In this document: one piece after another, positions 17,180 through 25,952 of the stretch
How positions within the stretch are numbered: the stretch's first letter is position 1
Layout: each line of letters starts with the position of its first letter
DNA from: Flavobacteriaceae bacterium
GTDB taxonomy: Bacteria > Bacteroidota > Bacteroidia > Flavobacteriales > Flavobacteriaceae
Direction of reading: 5' to 3'
Length of the DNA stretch: 64,000 bases
Assembly: GCA_017858055.1 (NCBI GenBank)
Contig: JAFMCA010000001.1
Coordinates: forward strand, 62,001 to 126,000
Program-made: the position numbers and the translations under genes
The notes under the pieces: model-generated
What the model was told of the DNA's origin: nothing
Database searches by the model: none
The model's input: the letters and a program-made list of their open reading frames with translations, nothing else

Positions 17180-18187
17180 TTAAATTTTAGCAGATTTAAC
17201 TGTTTTAATGATTCTTGCAGCAATCTTATACGGATCACCGTTTGAAGCAGGTCTTCGGTCTTCTAACCAACCTTTCCATCCTTTTTCTACGGTTAAGATC
17301 GGAATTCGGATCGAAGCTCCTCGGTCAGAAACTCCGTAGCTAAATTCGTGGATCGATTGAGTTTCGTGTTTACCAGTAAGACGTTGTTCGTTATAAGCTC
17401 CATAAACAGCTATATGTTCTTTAACAACAGGTCTGAATGCTTCACAGATTTTTTCATACGTTTCTTTAGAACCGCATGTTCTGAGGATCTCGTTTGAGAA
17501 ATTCGCATGCATACCTGATCCGTTCCAGTCCGTATCACCAAGGGGTTTAGGATGCCAGTCGATAGTGAGACCGTATTTTTCTCCTAAACGCTCTAGTAAA
17601 TAACGTGAAATCCACATTTCATCTCCAGCTTGCTTAGCGCCTTTGGCAAAACATTGGTATTCCCATTGTCCAGCAGCAACTTCTGCGTTGATTCCTTCTA
17701 CATTGATCCCTGCCTCTAGACATTGGTCAAGGTGTTCTTCGATCATTTCTCTACCAAAGGCATTTTTTGCTCCAACAGAACAGTAAAATTGACCCTGTGG
17801 TGTTTGGTCTCTTGGAAAACCTAAGGGTAGGTTTATTTCAGGATCCCATAAAAAATATTCTTGTTCAAAGCCGAACCAAAAATCATCATCGTCATCATCG
17901 ATGGTAGCTCGACCGTTTGAGGGATGAGGTGTTCCATCAGCATTAAGAACTTCTGTCATGACTAACCATCCATTTTTACGATCGGGATCTTCGTATAAAG
18001 CAACAGGTTTAAGAAGACAATCCGAAGATTTTCCTTCTGCTTGTCTTGTTGATGACCCATCAAAAGACCAAATTGGGCAATCGTCTAGAGTCCCTTTAAA
18101 ATCTGTTACAATTTTCGTTTTGCTACGAAGATTTGAAGTAGGCTGGTAACCGTCCAACCATATGTATTCTAGTTTTGCTTTACTCAT
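17180..18187 (-). CDS. Glutamine synthetase, type II (eukaryotic-like)
   Basis: A 335-aa GSII enzyme, ATP-dependent ligation of ammonia to glutamate. Diagnostic segments are IWSFDGSSTRQAEG (substrate Asp/Ser region), FGFEQEYFLWDP (metal-binding Glu residues), GQWEYQC, the ATP-site NGSGMHANFS and GVSDRGASIRIP. The length fits the short type II form and not the 450-470-aa type I. The start chosen is the ATG at 18187 (MSKAKLEYIW); the open frame extends six residues further but those do not belong to the family and sit close to the -7 promoter box. It is divergent from a type III enzyme, so the organism has two unrelated synthetases under one shared intergenic region. Confidence 0.93.
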   Translation of the reverse strand: MSKAKLEYIWLDGYQPTSNLRSKTKIVTDFKGTLDDCPIWSFDGSSTRQAEGKSSDCLLKPVALYEDPDRKNGWLVMTEVLNADGTPHPSNGRATIDDDDDDFWFGFEQEYFLWDPEINLPLGFPRDQTPQGQFYCSVGAKNAFGREMIEEHLDQCLEAGINVEGINAEVAAGQWEYQCFAKGAKQAGDEMWISRYLLERLGEKYGLTIDWHPKPLGDTDWNGSGMHANFSNEILRTCGSKETYEKICEAFRPVVKEHIAVYGAYNEQRLTGKHETQSIHEFSYGVSDRGASIRIPILTVEKGWKGWLEDRRPASNGDPYKIAARIIKTVKSAKI

Positions 18188-18204
18188 GATATAAATAATT
18201 TTCA

Positions 18205-18238
18205 CAAAAATATAATTTTATACTACCCCCTTACAAAA
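18205..18238 (-). promoter_or_regulatory. Promoter of the GSII gene
   Basis: On the - strand a TATTTTTG -7 box (18212-18205) is preceded by TTTTG (18238-18234) at a 21-bp spacing, fitting the Bacteroidota housekeeping promoter. A lone ACCCCC half-site (read on the + strand at 18225-18230) lies in the spacer. Confidence 0.5.
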
Positions 18239-18279
18239 GAACGGCTGAAAGAAATTAACAATACTTTATTTTTATGAAC

Positions 18280-18298
18280 ACCCTATTTTTTATAGGGT
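18280..18298. promoter_or_regulatory. Candidate nitrogen-control palindrome between GSII and GSIII
   Basis: ACCCTAT, five T, ATAGGGT: a perfect 7-bp inverted repeat. Its centre is about 78 bp before the predicted GSIII transcript start and about 91 bp before that of GSII. No gene ends here, so a terminator role is unlikely. A very similar palindrome occurs twice before the porin-P-II-Amt operon (31209-31228 and 31262-31281). Confidence 0.5.
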
Positions 18299-18332
18299 AA
18301 AATTTATTTTTTTTCATTTTTTGGAGAATACA

Positions 18333-18361
18333 TTGATAAATCTTCAAAATGGTTAACTTTG
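18333..18361 (+). promoter_or_regulatory. Promoter of the GSIII gene
   Basis: TTG at 18333-18335 and TAACTTTG at 18354-18361, spaced by 18 bp, give a good match to the Bacteroidota -33/-7 promoter. The predicted transcript start is near 18367, about 23 nt before the ATG. Confidence 0.6.
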
Positions 18362-18389
18362 AATTCTAATTTTTACCACACTCAGTATC

Positions 18390-20573
18390 ATGCAAACCCT
18401 GCGCAAAAAAAGTCTGGAACAGCTTGCAAAAGCCCCCAAGATGAATCCAAATAATCGAGTACACAGTTCTCAATATGCCGAACATGTGTTTAATTTAACT
18501 CAGCTTCAAAAATTCATCAGCGAAAAAGCATTCGACCAAATGCAGCAGTCGATTGATAAAGGTTCACAAATGAGTAGTTCTCTAGCGGATCAAATAGCTT
18601 CTGCAATGAAAGCATGGGCAAAATCAAAAGGTGCTACGCATTATACCCATTGGTTTCAGCCACTTACAGGAGCTACTGCTGAAAAGCACGAATCTTTCTT
18701 TGATCTTGATATTGAAGGAAATCAAATTGAAAAATTTGATGGAGATCAACTGGTACAGCAAATCCCCAATACTTCTAGTTTTCCTAGTGGTGGAATTCGC
18801 AATACCTTTGAAGCGAGAGGGTATACTGCTTGGGATCCCACCTCACCCGCTTTTCTATTTGAAAATACGCTTTGTATTCCCACTATTTTTGTCTCCTATA
18901 CAGGAGAAGCTTTAGATTATAAAACCCCCTTATTGAAATCTTTGCAAAAATTAAATGAGGCAGCCCTAGAGATTTGTCACTTTTTTGATAAAAGTACTTC
19001 AAAGGTTAACGCTACTTTGGGATGGGAACAAGAATATTTTTTAATAGATCGCAGTTTGGCACTATCTCGTCCTGACCTTTTGTTAACAGGCAGAACGTTG
19101 TTGGGTCATGCCCCCTCTAAAGGTCAAGAACTCAATGATCATTATTTTGGATCCATTCCAATGCGAGTGAGTGTTTTTCTGAAGGAATTAGAAGTCGAAT
19201 GTCATTTACTCGGAATTCCTATCAAAACCAGACATAATGAGGTTGCCCCAAGTCAATATGAAGTGGCAGCTGTTTTTGAAAATGCGAACTTGGCAGTGGA
19301 TCACAATACATTATTAATGGAGCTCATGAATAAGATTGCGGTCAAAAACCATTTTATGGTGCTTTTTCATGAAAAGCCTTTTGATAAAATTAATGGATCT
19401 GGAAAACATACCAATTGGTCTCTGAATACCAATACTGGGGTCAACTTACTTAGTCCAGGAAAAACCCCAATGAGTAACCTTCAATTCTTGTCTTTTTTTA
19501 TCAATACCATTGCGGCAATTTTAAAACACGAAGAATTACTCCGTGCCGCTACGGTATCGGCAAGCAATGATTTGCGGATTGGACAAAACGAGGCACCCTC
19601 TGCCATGCTTTCCATTTTCATTGGTAAACATCTTATGCAGGTCTTAGAAGATCTTGAAAATGTAACCAAAGGAAAATTATCCCCCGAAGAAAAAACAGAT
19701 TTAAAACTGAATGTTATTGGAAAGATTCCGGAAATTTTATTAGACAATACCGATCGTAATAGAACCTCTCCCATCGCTTTTACTGGAAATAAATTTGAGT
19801 TCAGAACTGTTGGGTCTAAAGCAAATTGCGCAAAAATAACCACGGTACTCAATGCGGTAGTGTCTGAGCAATTATTGGATTTTAAGAGATCGATCGATGA
19901 GTTAATTGAATCTAAAAACATGAAAAAAGACGATGCTATTTTCAATGTTTTACGAGAAACAATAACTTCTGTGAAAAAAGTCCTAACAGAAAGTAATGGA
20001 AATATTGAAGAGGGTAAAGCCATTAAAAAAAATCAAAAATCAACCCCCTTTAAAAATACGCCGGAAGCACTCCCGGCGTTTATTAAAAAAAGTTCTGTAG
20101 TACTTTTTGAGTCCCTAGAAATATTAAGTTCTAGAGAACTTTCGGCTCGTTATCAAGTGGATCTTGAAGCCTATGTTTCTACCTTGCAAATCGAATCTCG
20201 TACTTTAGGAGATATGGCAAGAAATCATGTTATTCCCACTGCCATTCGCTATCAAAATTTACTTATAGAAAACATAAGGGGATTGAAAGAAATTTACGGG
20301 GAAAAATTTAAAGTGCACGCTGGAGAACAATTGCTGATTTTGGAACAAATAGCAGCTCATATTTCCGAAATAAATGAGGGGGTTACCAAAATGATTAATG
20401 CAAGAAAAGCGGCCAACAGTACGGAAGATTATCTTCAAAAAGCGGTCCAATATGCTCAAACCGTTCTGCCGTATTTGGAGAGCATTCGATACCATTGTGA
20501 CAAATTAGAATTGACTGTAGATGATACCCTTTGGCCATTAGCCAAATACCGCGAATTGTTGTTTGTTCGTTAA
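18390..20573 (+). CDS. glnN: Glutamine synthetase, type III
   Basis: A 727-aa GSIII enzyme, the long form common in Bacteroidota and some cyanobacteria. It catalyses the same ATP-dependent amidation of glutamate as type II but shares little sequence with it. Visible signatures are THWFQPLTGATAEKH near residue 85, ATLGWEQEYFLID (Glu metal ligands), RHNEVAPSQYEVA, NGSGKHTNWS and the long C-terminal helical extension that types I and II lack. The length is normal for the family. It is divergently transcribed from the GSII gene and lies 92 bp downstream of a palindrome shared with the Amt operon, so nitrogen-dependent control is likely. No frameshift or missing motif seen. Confidence 0.93.
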   Translation: MQTLRKKSLEQLAKAPKMNPNNRVHSSQYAEHVFNLTQLQKFISEKAFDQMQQSIDKGSQMSSSLADQIASAMKAWAKSKGATHYTHWFQPLTGATAEKHESFFDLDIEGNQIEKFDGDQLVQQIPNTSSFPSGGIRNTFEARGYTAWDPTSPAFLFENTLCIPTIFVSYTGEALDYKTPLLKSLQKLNEAALEICHFFDKSTSKVNATLGWEQEYFLIDRSLALSRPDLLLTGRTLLGHAPSKGQELNDHYFGSIPMRVSVFLKELEVECHLLGIPIKTRHNEVAPSQYEVAAVFENANLAVDHNTLLMELMNKIAVKNHFMVLFHEKPFDKINGSGKHTNWSLNTNTGVNLLSPGKTPMSNLQFLSFFINTIAAILKHEELLRAATVSASNDLRIGQNEAPSAMLSIFIGKHLMQVLEDLENVTKGKLSPEEKTDLKLNVIGKIPEILLDNTDRNRTSPIAFTGNKFEFRTVGSKANCAKITTVLNAVVSEQLLDFKRSIDELIESKNMKKDDAIFNVLRETITSVKKVLTESNGNIEEGKAIKKNQKSTPFKNTPEALPAFIKKSSVVLFESLEILSSRELSARYQVDLEAYVSTLQIESRTLGDMARNHVIPTAIRYQNLLIENIRGLKEIYGEKFKVHAGEQLLILEQIAAHISEINEGVTKMINARKAANSTEDYLQKAVQYAQTVLPYLESIRYHCDKLELTVDDTLWPLAKYRELLFVR

Positions 20574-20614
20574 TAAGTATCCTTTCAGCTGCTTTTAGTT
20601 TTGCCTAAAACCCG

Positions 20615-20622
20615 TACTTTTG
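20615..20622 (+). promoter_or_regulatory. Promoter -7 box before purM
   Basis: TACTTTTG at 20615-20622 fits the TAnnTTTG -7 consensus, 14 bp before the ATG at 20637. No well-spaced -33 TTG is visible, so support is partial. Confidence 0.35.
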
Positions 20623-20636
20623 TACAAATTAAATCT

Positions 20637-21806
20637 ATGTCCGAAAGGTATTCTCAGCGAGGCGTTTCTGCTCAAAAAGAAGATGTTCATCAAGCCATCA
20701 AGAACATTGATAAAGGACTCTATCCGAAAGCATTTTGTAAAATCATTTCCGATGTATTAACGGGCAGCGAGGAGCATGCCATTGTAATGCATGCTGATGG
20801 TGCAGGGACAAAATCGGCACTCGCCTATATGTACTGGAAAGAAACAGGAGATTTATCAGTTTGGAAAGGGATAGCACAAGATGCCCTGATTATGAATACC
20901 GATGATTTACTCTGTGTAGGTGCGACTCAAAATATTTTGCTTTCTTCGACTATCGGAAGGAATAAAAAACACATACCCGGAGAGGTAATTGCAGCGATAA
21001 TTGATGGTACAGCAGAACTTATAGAGACCCTAAACCAATGGGGAGTGTCTATCCACAGTACGGGTGGAGAAACCGCAGATGTTGGAGATTTAGTTCGAAC
21101 TATTATTGTAGATTCTACAGTCACTGCCAGAATACACAGAAACGACATTATCAATAATGCCAACATTCAAGTTGGTGATGTAATTGTTGGGTTGTCCTCT
21201 ACAGGTCAAGCAAGTTATGAAACCGAATACAATGGAGGAATGGGGAGCAATGGATTGACTTCTGCAAGACACGACGTTTTCTCAAAAACATTGGCTGAAA
21301 AATATCCTGAAAGTTTTGATCCAAATGTCCCAAATGATTTGGTCTATTCCGGGAGCAGGGGGCTGACAGAAGCATTAGAAGGTGTTCCTTTAGATATTGG
21401 CAAATTAGTACTTTCTCCTACCCGAACCTATGCACCCATAGTACAGCAAATTTTTCAAAACATAGATCGATCCAACATACATGGGATGATTCATTGTAGT
21501 GGAGGCGCACAGACTAAAATCCTCCACTTTGTAGATGAACTTCATGTTATAAAAGATCAACTTTTTCCAATCCCTCCCTTATTTGATTTGATCCAAAAGG
21601 AATCGCAAACCTCTGGTCGAGAAATGTATCAAGTTTTTAATATGGGCCATCGCATGGAATTCTATGTTCCCGAACAACAAGCAAAAGAAATAATTTCTAT
21701 TTCAAACAATTTTAATGTAGCGGCTCAAGTTGTGGGTCGAGTAGAAGCATCTACCTCTAAAAAACTAACCCTTCAAACACCGCTGGGTGACTTTATTTAC
21801 TCCTAA
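20637..21806 (+). CDS. purM: Phosphoribosylformylglycinamidine cyclo-ligase-type protein (AIR synthase)
   Basis: A 389-aa protein of the PurM/AIR synthase fold, which closes the imidazole ring of aminoimidazole ribotide with ATP in purine synthesis. Signatures are YSQRGVSAQKEDVHQAI at the start, HADGAGTKSALAYMYW, the phosphate-binding Gly-rich segment GGETADVGD and MGHRMEFYV late in the protein. The form with about 390 residues is the one usual in Bacteroidota and is longer than the 345-aa E. coli enzyme. The start is ATG 20637 (MSERYSQRG); the longer open frame would begin upstream of the -7 promoter box. It stands alone between GSIII and a candidate structured RNA. Confidence 0.85.
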   Translation: MSERYSQRGVSAQKEDVHQAIKNIDKGLYPKAFCKIISDVLTGSEEHAIVMHADGAGTKSALAYMYWKETGDLSVWKGIAQDALIMNTDDLLCVGATQNILLSSTIGRNKKHIPGEVIAAIIDGTAELIETLNQWGVSIHSTGGETADVGDLVRTIIVDSTVTARIHRNDIINNANIQVGDVIVGLSSTGQASYETEYNGGMGSNGLTSARHDVFSKTLAEKYPESFDPNVPNDLVYSGSRGLTEALEGVPLDIGKLVLSPTRTYAPIVQQIFQNIDRSNIHGMIHCSGGAQTKILHFVDELHVIKDQLFPIPPLFDLIQKESQTSGREMYQVFNMGHRMEFYVPEQQAKEIISISNNFNVAAQVVGRVEASTSKKLTLQTPLGDFIYS

Positions 21807-21844
21807 GTAAATCCAATTTATTCTTTGATTTTTCAGAGAAATGT

Positions 21845-22035
21845 TGGAACTCAAAATTCAAGATTGTTGTAAAACAAAAAGAAATGCTTCCTAGCAAGAA
21901 GGTGGATTACGTTTACCGTTTTTCACTCCTGGGAGAAGAGTTTCATAATGCAGCCCTATGCCCAATAATGTGCGGCCCTGTGGGCTGGTTTTGCATAGGA
22001 AACGAGTTGTTTGGATATAATTCCTATTCCTTGGT
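21845..22035 (+). ncRNA. Candidate structured RNA, possibly 6S-like
   Basis: The 285-bp gap after purM has no ORF of note but can form a long rod. TTCCTAGCAA (21888-21897) pairs with TTGCATAGGAA (21991-22001, one bulged A), AAACAA (21872-21877) pairs with TTGTTT (22008-22013), and CAGCCC (21951-21956) pairs with GGGCTG (21982-21987) in the terminal arm. An unpaired central region of about 50 nt lies between. A near -7 box (TATTCTTTG, 21819-21827) precedes it. Length and rod-with-bubble shape recall 6S RNA, and a Bacteroidota 6S-Flavo family is known, but I cannot confirm membership. A leader of the next gene is the main alternative. The strand is assumed from the promoter and neighbours. Confidence 0.35.
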
Positions 22036-22044
22036 TAAATAATA

Positions 22045-22082
22045 TTAGGGCAGGATTTGCTCATGAGCGAAGTACGCCCTAA
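22045..22082 (+). terminator. Strong hairpin before the 200-aa membrane gene
   Basis: TTAGGGC (22045-22051) pairs perfectly with GCCCTAA (22076-22082), and the inner part GCTCATGAGC is itself self-complementary. Only ATTT follows, so as a terminator of the candidate RNA it would be weak; it could instead be a 5'-UTR element, since the next ATG is at 22092. Confidence 0.4.
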
Positions 22083-22091
22083 ATTTAGTGG

Positions 22092-22694
22092 ATGAAAAAC
22101 TATATAATTCTGTTTTTTTTTATTGCATCTTTTCCTTTGTTTTCGCAGGATGCTGAAGCACTGTTTTCTTCAATTGAATTGGAGACCGATTCCAAACCCG
22201 AATTATTACCTAAACAAATGATTTTTACCCAGAGACTTCTTTGGGGTGAGCAAGGGCTTATGCGAAAAACACATTGGTCTCCCTTGACTTTAGAACAACG
22301 AGAAAAGGAGTTAAAAATCAGAAGGAAAATGTTGAAAACACATCAAGTTATCGGTTTTGTAACTTTAGCGGGGATGGTTGCTCAAGGTGTACTAGGCACA
22401 CAACTCTACAACGGCAAGTCGTCAAATTATGAAGTCCACGAAACCCTTGGGAATTTAACCTCAGTAAGCTATTTCACAGGTGCAGCATTATCTTTGTTTG
22501 CTCCACCTCCATTAATTCAAAAAAAATCGAAAGGATTGAGTTCAACTCAAGCACATAAATATTTAGCGACGCTTCATTTTTCAGCTATGTTAGCGACCAA
22601 CCTTTTAGCAGAGAGCGATACAAAATTGCATCGTGCTGCTGCCTTCACAGCCTTCGGAAGTTATGCAGCCGCAATACTTGTTTTTAAATTTTAG
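22092..22694 (+). CDS. Small exported membrane protein, cytochrome b561-like layout
   Basis: A 200-aa protein with a clear signal peptide (MKNYIILFFFIASFPLFSQ) followed by a soluble stretch of about 70 residues and four hydrophobic helices. Conserved-looking histidines sit near helix ends: THQVIGF, HETLGN, HKYLATLHFSAM and LHRAAAF. This arrangement resembles the four-helix haem-binding core of cytochrome b561-type proteins, but I do not recognise the exact family, so haem binding is inference. The gene is followed after 5 nt by a YceI-type gene; cytochrome b561 and YceI genes are often neighbours, which supports the reading. Confidence 0.55.
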   Translation: MKNYIILFFFIASFPLFSQDAEALFSSIELETDSKPELLPKQMIFTQRLLWGEQGLMRKTHWSPLTLEQREKELKIRRKMLKTHQVIGFVTLAGMVAQGVLGTQLYNGKSSNYEVHETLGNLTSVSYFTGAALSLFAPPPLIQKKSKGLSSTQAHKYLATLHFSAMLATNLLAESDTKLHRAAAFTAFGSYAAAILVFKF

Positions 22695-22699
22695 TTTGT

Positions 22700-23239
22700 A
22701 TGAATAGCAATTTCTTTGCAATCGTTTTTTTTCTTTTCTTGAGCGCTCATGCTCAGGAAAATAGGTTAGAAGTTGAAAAAGAGACTTCTTTTGTTCAATA
22801 TGAAGGGAAACATCTTCTCCACGAATGGGAGGGGATCAACAAGAGCATCAGTGGTGTTGCTCTTCAAGATCAAGAGTCAGAACAACTTACTAAAATCGCT
22901 TTGGTGCTTATTGTCCAAGATTTTGACAGTAACAATTCTGGACGTGATGCTCACGCCTTAGAGGTATTGGAGGCTTTACGTTATCCCGAAATAAAATTTT
23001 TCTCTGATAAGATAGCGTACAACCATGGACAAATTGTTTTTAATGGAACTCTTGATTTTCATGGAATGAAAGTTTCCAAAAAGATTGAGGCTCAAGTTCA
23101 AAAAGCGGAAAATAGTTTTTCACTTTCTGGAGAGTTTGAATTGATCCCCTCCGATTTTGGAATTGAATTGCCTTCTTTTATGACTGTAAAGATGAAAGAT
23201 CTTTTGTTGATTCGTTTTCGTGTGGTCCTTTTAAAATAA
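22700..23239 (+). CDS. YceI-like periplasmic protein
   Basis: A 179-aa protein with a signal peptide (FFAIVFFLFLSAHAQ). The mature part has the YceI pattern: an early strand ending in HEWEG, the middle SGRDAHALEVLEALRYPEIKF (the conserved R/N-D-x-H-x-x-x-V-L-x-A-x-x-YP-x-I-F segment) and the closing PSDFGIELPSFMTVKMKDLLLIRF. YceI-fold proteins are periplasmic beta barrels that bind isoprenoid or other long lipids. Some residues differ from the standard signatures, so substrate is unknown. It lies 5 nt after the membrane gene and is probably co-transcribed. Confidence 0.8.
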   Translation: MNSNFFAIVFFLFLSAHAQENRLEVEKETSFVQYEGKHLLHEWEGINKSISGVALQDQESEQLTKIALVLIVQDFDSNNSGRDAHALEVLEALRYPEIKFFSDKIAYNHGQIVFNGTLDFHGMKVSKKIEAQVQKAENSFSLSGEFELIPSDFGIELPSFMTVKMKDLLLIRFRVVLLK

Positions 23240-23263
23240 ATGGTTAAATCGCTTGACAATTCG

Positions 23264-23271
23264 TAAATTTG
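23264..23271 (+). promoter_or_regulatory. -7 promoter box before prfA
   Basis: TAAATTTG at 23264-23271 matches TAnnTTTG and lies 7 bp before the prfA ATG, which would give a leaderless or very short-leader transcript. No clear -33 element. Confidence 0.3.
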
Positions 23272-23278
23272 TCGTTCT

Positions 23279-24355
23279 ATGATAGAAAAACTTCAAATAA
23301 TCCAACAGCGCTTTGATGAAGTGTCTGATTTAATCATCCAGCCCGACGTAATCACGGATCAGAAACGCTATATCCAACTGAACAAAGAGTATAAAGACCT
23401 CTCGGTGATGGTTGAAAAGATAAAAGCCTATAAAACTCTTCGCTCCAATATCGAAGAGGCAGAATTCATCCTGAAAGAAGAAAGTGATCAGGAAATGATT
23501 GAGATGGCCAAAATGGAGTTAGAAGCAGCTCGAGCAGAGATTCCAACCCTAGAAGAAGAAATTAAATTTTTATTAATCCCCAAAGATCCCGAAGATGCCA
23601 AAAACGTAGTGGTAGAAATTCGAGCGGGTACAGGAGGGGACGAAGCCAGTATTTTTGCTGGAGATTTATACAGAATGTACACGAAGTATTGTCAATCCAA
23701 AAACTGGAGCCTAAGTTTTGTAGATTCCAGTGAAGGAACGGCTGGTGGATTTAAAGAAGTCATTTTTGAAGTGTCGGGAGAAGATGTGTACGGCACCTTG
23801 AAATACGAATCCGGAGTACACCGTGTTCAACGCGTACCACAAACCGAAACTCAAGGGAGGGTGCATACTTCAGCGGCCACGGTGATGGTTTTACCTGAAG
23901 CAGAAGAATTTGATGTGGAAATTGACATGAATGAAGTTCGGGTTGATTATTTCTGTTCTTCAGGACCCGGAGGTCAGTCGGTAAACACGACCTATTCTGC
24001 GGTGAGGTTAACCCACGAACCGACCGGTATTGTTGCTCAATGTCAAGATCAGAAATCTCAGCATAAAAATAAAGATAAAGCATTGAAGGTATTGCGTTCG
24101 AGGCTTTATGAATTGGAACTTTCTAAAAAATTAGCCTTGGATTCGGAAAAGAGAAATTCCTTAGTTTCCTCAGGCGATCGATCTGCTAAAATTCGAACTT
24201 ATAATTACCCTCAAGGGCGGGTTACAGATCACCGAATTGGTCTCACGCTCTACGATCTTCCCAATGTAATTAATGGAGATATTCAGAAGCTTATTGATGA
24301 ATTGCAGTTATTTCAAAATACAGCCAAACTAAAAGAGGCGGGAGAAGTTTTATGA
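23279..24355 (+). CDS. prfA: Peptide chain release factor 1
   Basis: A 358-aa class I release factor that reads UAA/UAG and triggers hydrolysis of peptidyl-tRNA. The catalytic GGQ is in [14 protein letters not shown] (about residue 231). The stop-codon recognition tripeptide region reads [10 protein letters not shown], that is PQT in place of PAT, the RF1-type P-x-T pattern and not the SPF of RF2. The N-terminal helical hairpin and full length are normal. The stop overlaps the pyrF start by 4 nt (ATGA), so the two are translationally coupled. Confidence 0.95.
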   Translation: MIEKLQIIQQRFDEVSDLIIQPDVITDQKRYIQLNKEYKDLSVMVEKIKAYKTLRSNIEEAEFILKEESDQEMIEMAKMELEAARAEIPTLEEEIKFLLIPKDPEDAKNVVVEIRAGTGGDEASIFAGDLYRMYTKYCQSKNWSLSFVDSSEGTAGGFKEVIFEVSGEDVYGTLKYESGVHRVQRVPQTETQGRVHTSAATVMVLPEAEEFDVEIDMNEVRVDYFCSSGPGGQSVNTTYSAVRLTHEPTGIVAQCQDQKSQHKNKDKALKVLRSRLYELELSKKLALDSEKRNSLVSSGDRSAKIRTYNYPQGRVTDHRIGLTLYDLPNVINGDIQKLIDELQLFQNTAKLKEAGEVL

Positions 24356-25179
24356 CGCAAGAAGCCCTTTTACAGCAGATTAAAATTAAACAATCCTATT
24401 TGTGTGTGGGTCTGGATATTGATTTAGAGAAGATCCCAGATGTTGTAAAAGCAACTGATGATCCAATTTTTAATTTTGCCAAATCCATAATTGATGCAAC
24501 CCATGCCTATGCTGTTGCCTACAAACCTAATTTGGCTTTTTTTGAATCCTATGGTTTAGAGGGATGGCAAGCATTTGATAAGATCATGCGTTATTTAAAT
24601 GAATTTTATCCCAATCATTTCACCATTGCAGATGCAAAAAGAGGGGACATTGGCAATACCGCCGCGCGCTATGCCAAGGCCTTTTTTGAACATTATCAGG
24701 TAGACGCAGTTACGGTAGCACCTTATATGGGTAAAGATGCTGTTGAGCCCTTTCTTACGTTTCGAGATAAACATGCCATATTACTTGCATTAACCTCTAA
24801 TCCTGGGGCATACGATTTTCAGTTTTCCGAATCGAACGGTCAAAAACTATTTGAAAAAGTTTTAGAAACCAGTTTGACCTGGGAGGGTTCTGAAAATTTA
24901 ATGTACGTTGTAGGTGCAACGAAAGCAACAGCCTTAACCTCCATAAGGAAAATCATACCCAATGCATTTCTATTGGTGCCTGGAGTTGGAGCTCAGGGTG
25001 GAAGTTTAGAAGAAGTTTCTGAAGCGGGCATGAACCACCGTTGTGGGTTATTGGTGAATTCTTCACGAGGGATCATTTATGCCTCCAAAGGGGAGGACTT
25101 TGCCGCAGCTGCCCAAAAAGAAGCCCAAAAATTGCAAGAAGTGATGGCGAAATATTTACTTAAAAGAGGAATAGTATAA
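24352..25179 (+). CDS. pyrF: Orotidine 5'-phosphate decarboxylase, group 2
   Basis: A 275-aa decarboxylase that turns OMP into UMP, the last step of pyrimidine synthesis. The active-site signature is [15 protein letters not shown] (about residues 90-105), containing the catalytic Lys/Asp network. [12 protein letters not shown] and [11 protein letters not shown] are also typical of the longer group 2 enzymes. PGVGAQGGS near the C-terminus binds the phosphate. It overlaps prfA by 4 nt and shares one base with the following hydrolase gene, so it lies in a three-gene operon. Confidence 0.93.
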   Translation: MTQEALLQQIKIKQSYLCVGLDIDLEKIPDVVKATDDPIFNFAKSIIDATHAYAVAYKPNLAFFESYGLEGWQAFDKIMRYLNEFYPNHFTIADAKRGDIGNTAARYAKAFFEHYQVDAVTVAPYMGKDAVEPFLTFRDKHAILLALTSNPGAYDFQFSESNGQKLFEKVLETSLTWEGSENLMYVVGATKATALTSIRKIIPNAFLLVPGVGAQGGSLEEVSEAGMNHRCGLLVNSSRGIIYASKGEDFAAAAQKEAQKLQEVMAKYLLKRGIV

Positions 25180-25952
25180 TGTTACATCATACCACGTATC
25201 AGGCAGAGAACAATTCAAAACAATGGATCACCTTCGTCCATGGGGCTGGAGGGAGTTCTTCTATTTGGTTCAATCAAGTACGTTTTTTTAAAGCGTATTT
25301 TAATGTTTTGCTTATTGATCTCCGAGGCCATGGAAAGTCTGAAGCCTCTCCAGAGGAAATGGAATATTCTTTTGATTTAATTATCGACGACCTAATTGAA
25401 GTGCTGGATTACAATCAAATTACCAAATCCCATTTTGTTGGAATATCCTTAGGAAGTATTTTGATTCAAAAAATGATGCAGAGTCACCCAAATCGAATTG
25501 AGAAAATCGGGTTAGGAGGTGCAATTTTAAATTTGAATGCACAATCTCGAATACTAATGTTTTTGGGAAAACTGACTCAGAGTATACTCCCTTTTATATG
25601 GATATACACCTTCTTTTCCTTTGTTATCATGCCCTACAAAGCCCATCGAAAATCCAGGGCGCTCTTTATACAAGAGGCCAAAAAAATATCTGAAATCGAA
25701 TTCAGAAAATGGTACAAACTAACGGCTAAATTATTACCCCTCTTAGAAAAGATACGCGTGCTGGAAGTCAGAATTCCTGTTTTGTATATTATGGGGAGTC
25801 AGGATTATATGTTTTTACCTTTTGTGAAGAAAATTGTAAACCTCCACCAGTCATCAAAACTACTTACACTAAAGCATTCGGGGCATGTGGTGAATATAGA
25901 TCAGCCTGAACAATTCAATTTAGGATTGTTAAACTTCCTGCTAAAAGACTAA
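25179..25952 (+). CDS. Alpha/beta hydrolase
   Basis: A 257-aa alpha/beta-hydrolase fold enzyme. The oxyanion region is FVHGAGGSSSIWF, then LIDLRGHGKSEASP, the nucleophile elbow is GISLGS with Ser at about residue 90, the acidic residue is in MGSQDYMF and the catalytic His is in KHSGHVVNIDQPEQF. The substrate cannot be told from the sequence; esterase, thioesterase and peptidase activities all occur in this fold. A hydrophobic cap (about 120-150) is present. It begins one base before the end of pyrF. Its 3' end overlaps the convergent purU gene by 4 nt. Confidence 0.85.
   Translation: MLHHTTYQAENNSKQWITFVHGAGGSSSIWFNQVRFFKAYFNVLLIDLRGHGKSEASPEEMEYSFDLIIDDLIEVLDYNQITKSHFVGISLGSILIQKMMQSHPNRIEKIGLGGAILNLNAQSRILMFLGKLTQSILPFIWIYTFFSFVIMPYKAHRKSRALFIQEAKKISEIEFRKWYKLTAKLLPLLEKIRVLEVRIPVLYIMGSQDYMFLPFVKKIVNLHQSSKLLTLKHSGHVVNIDQPEQFNLGLLNFLLKD

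Noticed and set aside
19481-20023. A 180-codon reverse frame inside the GSIII gene
   Set aside because: It is fully inside a strongly conserved gene and has no family likeness; long reverse frames are common opposite such genes.
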